Shown here: piece after piece, positions 23,224 to 23,245 of the stretch
Position numbering within the stretch: position 1 is the stretch's first letter
Layout: every line of letters starts with the position of its first letter
Source of the DNA: a bacterium Ga0077546
Lineage (GTDB): Bacteria > Cyanobacteriota > Vampirovibrionia > Obscuribacterales > Obscuribacteraceae
Reading direction: 5' to 3'
Assembly (NCBI GenBank): GCA_001464165.1
Contig: LNEX01000429.1
Span: 1-23,245, forward strand
Length of the DNA: 23,245 nt
Program-made: the position numbers and the translations under genes
The notes under the pieces: model-generated
What the model saw: the letters and a program-made list of their open reading frames with translations, nothing else
The model's database searches: none
What the model was told of the DNA's origin: nothing

Positions 23224-23245
23224 ATGAATACTGTCTTTTACAGAA
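23224..23245 (+). CDS. Possible start of next gene, cut by window edge
   Basis: An ATG at 23224 opens a frame MNTVFYR to the window end. GGAGGG lies about ten bases upstream, and TTGTGG (23169) with TAGTAT (23193) could be a weak promoter. Seven codons are too few to name a product. Confidence 0.3.

Overview
The window looks like part of the chromosome (or a large island) of a Gram-negative bacterium. ExbD implies an energised outer membrane, and AlgI-type O-acylation, a secreted TPR protein and a TPR-metzincin all fit an envelope-rich lifestyle. The mix of lipobox-free secreted TPR proteins, a DUF4388 regulator and Q/N-rich tails recalls non-photosynthetic relatives of cyanobacteria (Obscuribacterales/Melainabacteria type). 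That placement is an inference from memory and is not proven by any marker gene here. No rRNA, tRNA, CRISPR array, transposase, integrase or phage structural gene was seen.

The sequence is a mosaic of two styles. GC-richer blocks have C/G-ending codons and often near-consensus Shine-Dalgarno sites: 1-3865 (minus strand), 9873-12829 (plus), 18202-18501 (plus) and 20647-23009 (plus). AT-richer blocks have weaker ribosome sites: 4418-9522, 12988-17857 and 18891-20195. As a spot check, 21181-21240 holds 34 G+C of 60 bases and 13081-13140 holds 24 of 60.

Left block (1-3865, minus strand): a partial gene, a protein with two SH3/Tudor-like repeats, two small Cys-motif proteins, a probably frameshifted Ala/Pro/Lys-tailed protein, and an adenosine-deaminase-like amidohydrolase with a changed substrate-binding residue. 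Several of these genes are separated by hairpin-plus-U-run terminators.

Centre: exbD, a TPR-metzincin secreted or membrane-anchored protease, a glutamate-1-semialdehyde-aminomutase-like transaminase and a DUF4388/degenerate-GGDEF regulator (4418-9522). An MFS exporter and a single-ring Clp-type AAA+ ATPase carrying a C-terminal TPR region follow, closed by a strong terminator (9873-12902). Next is an unknown 260-residue protein, then an AlgI-type MBOAT acyltransferase, an SGNH/AlgX-like protein and a YkgJ-type cysteine-cluster protein that read as one polysaccharide-acylation operon (14082-17370).

Right: a small unknown gene on the minus strand with a recognisable promoter, a three-helix membrane protein behind a structured leader, a secreted TPR protein on the minus strand, and a four-gene cassette (HAD hydrolase, four-helix membrane protein, small CxC protein, Bax-inhibitor-1-family membrane protein) ending in tandem hairpins. 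A new gene may begin at the right edge.
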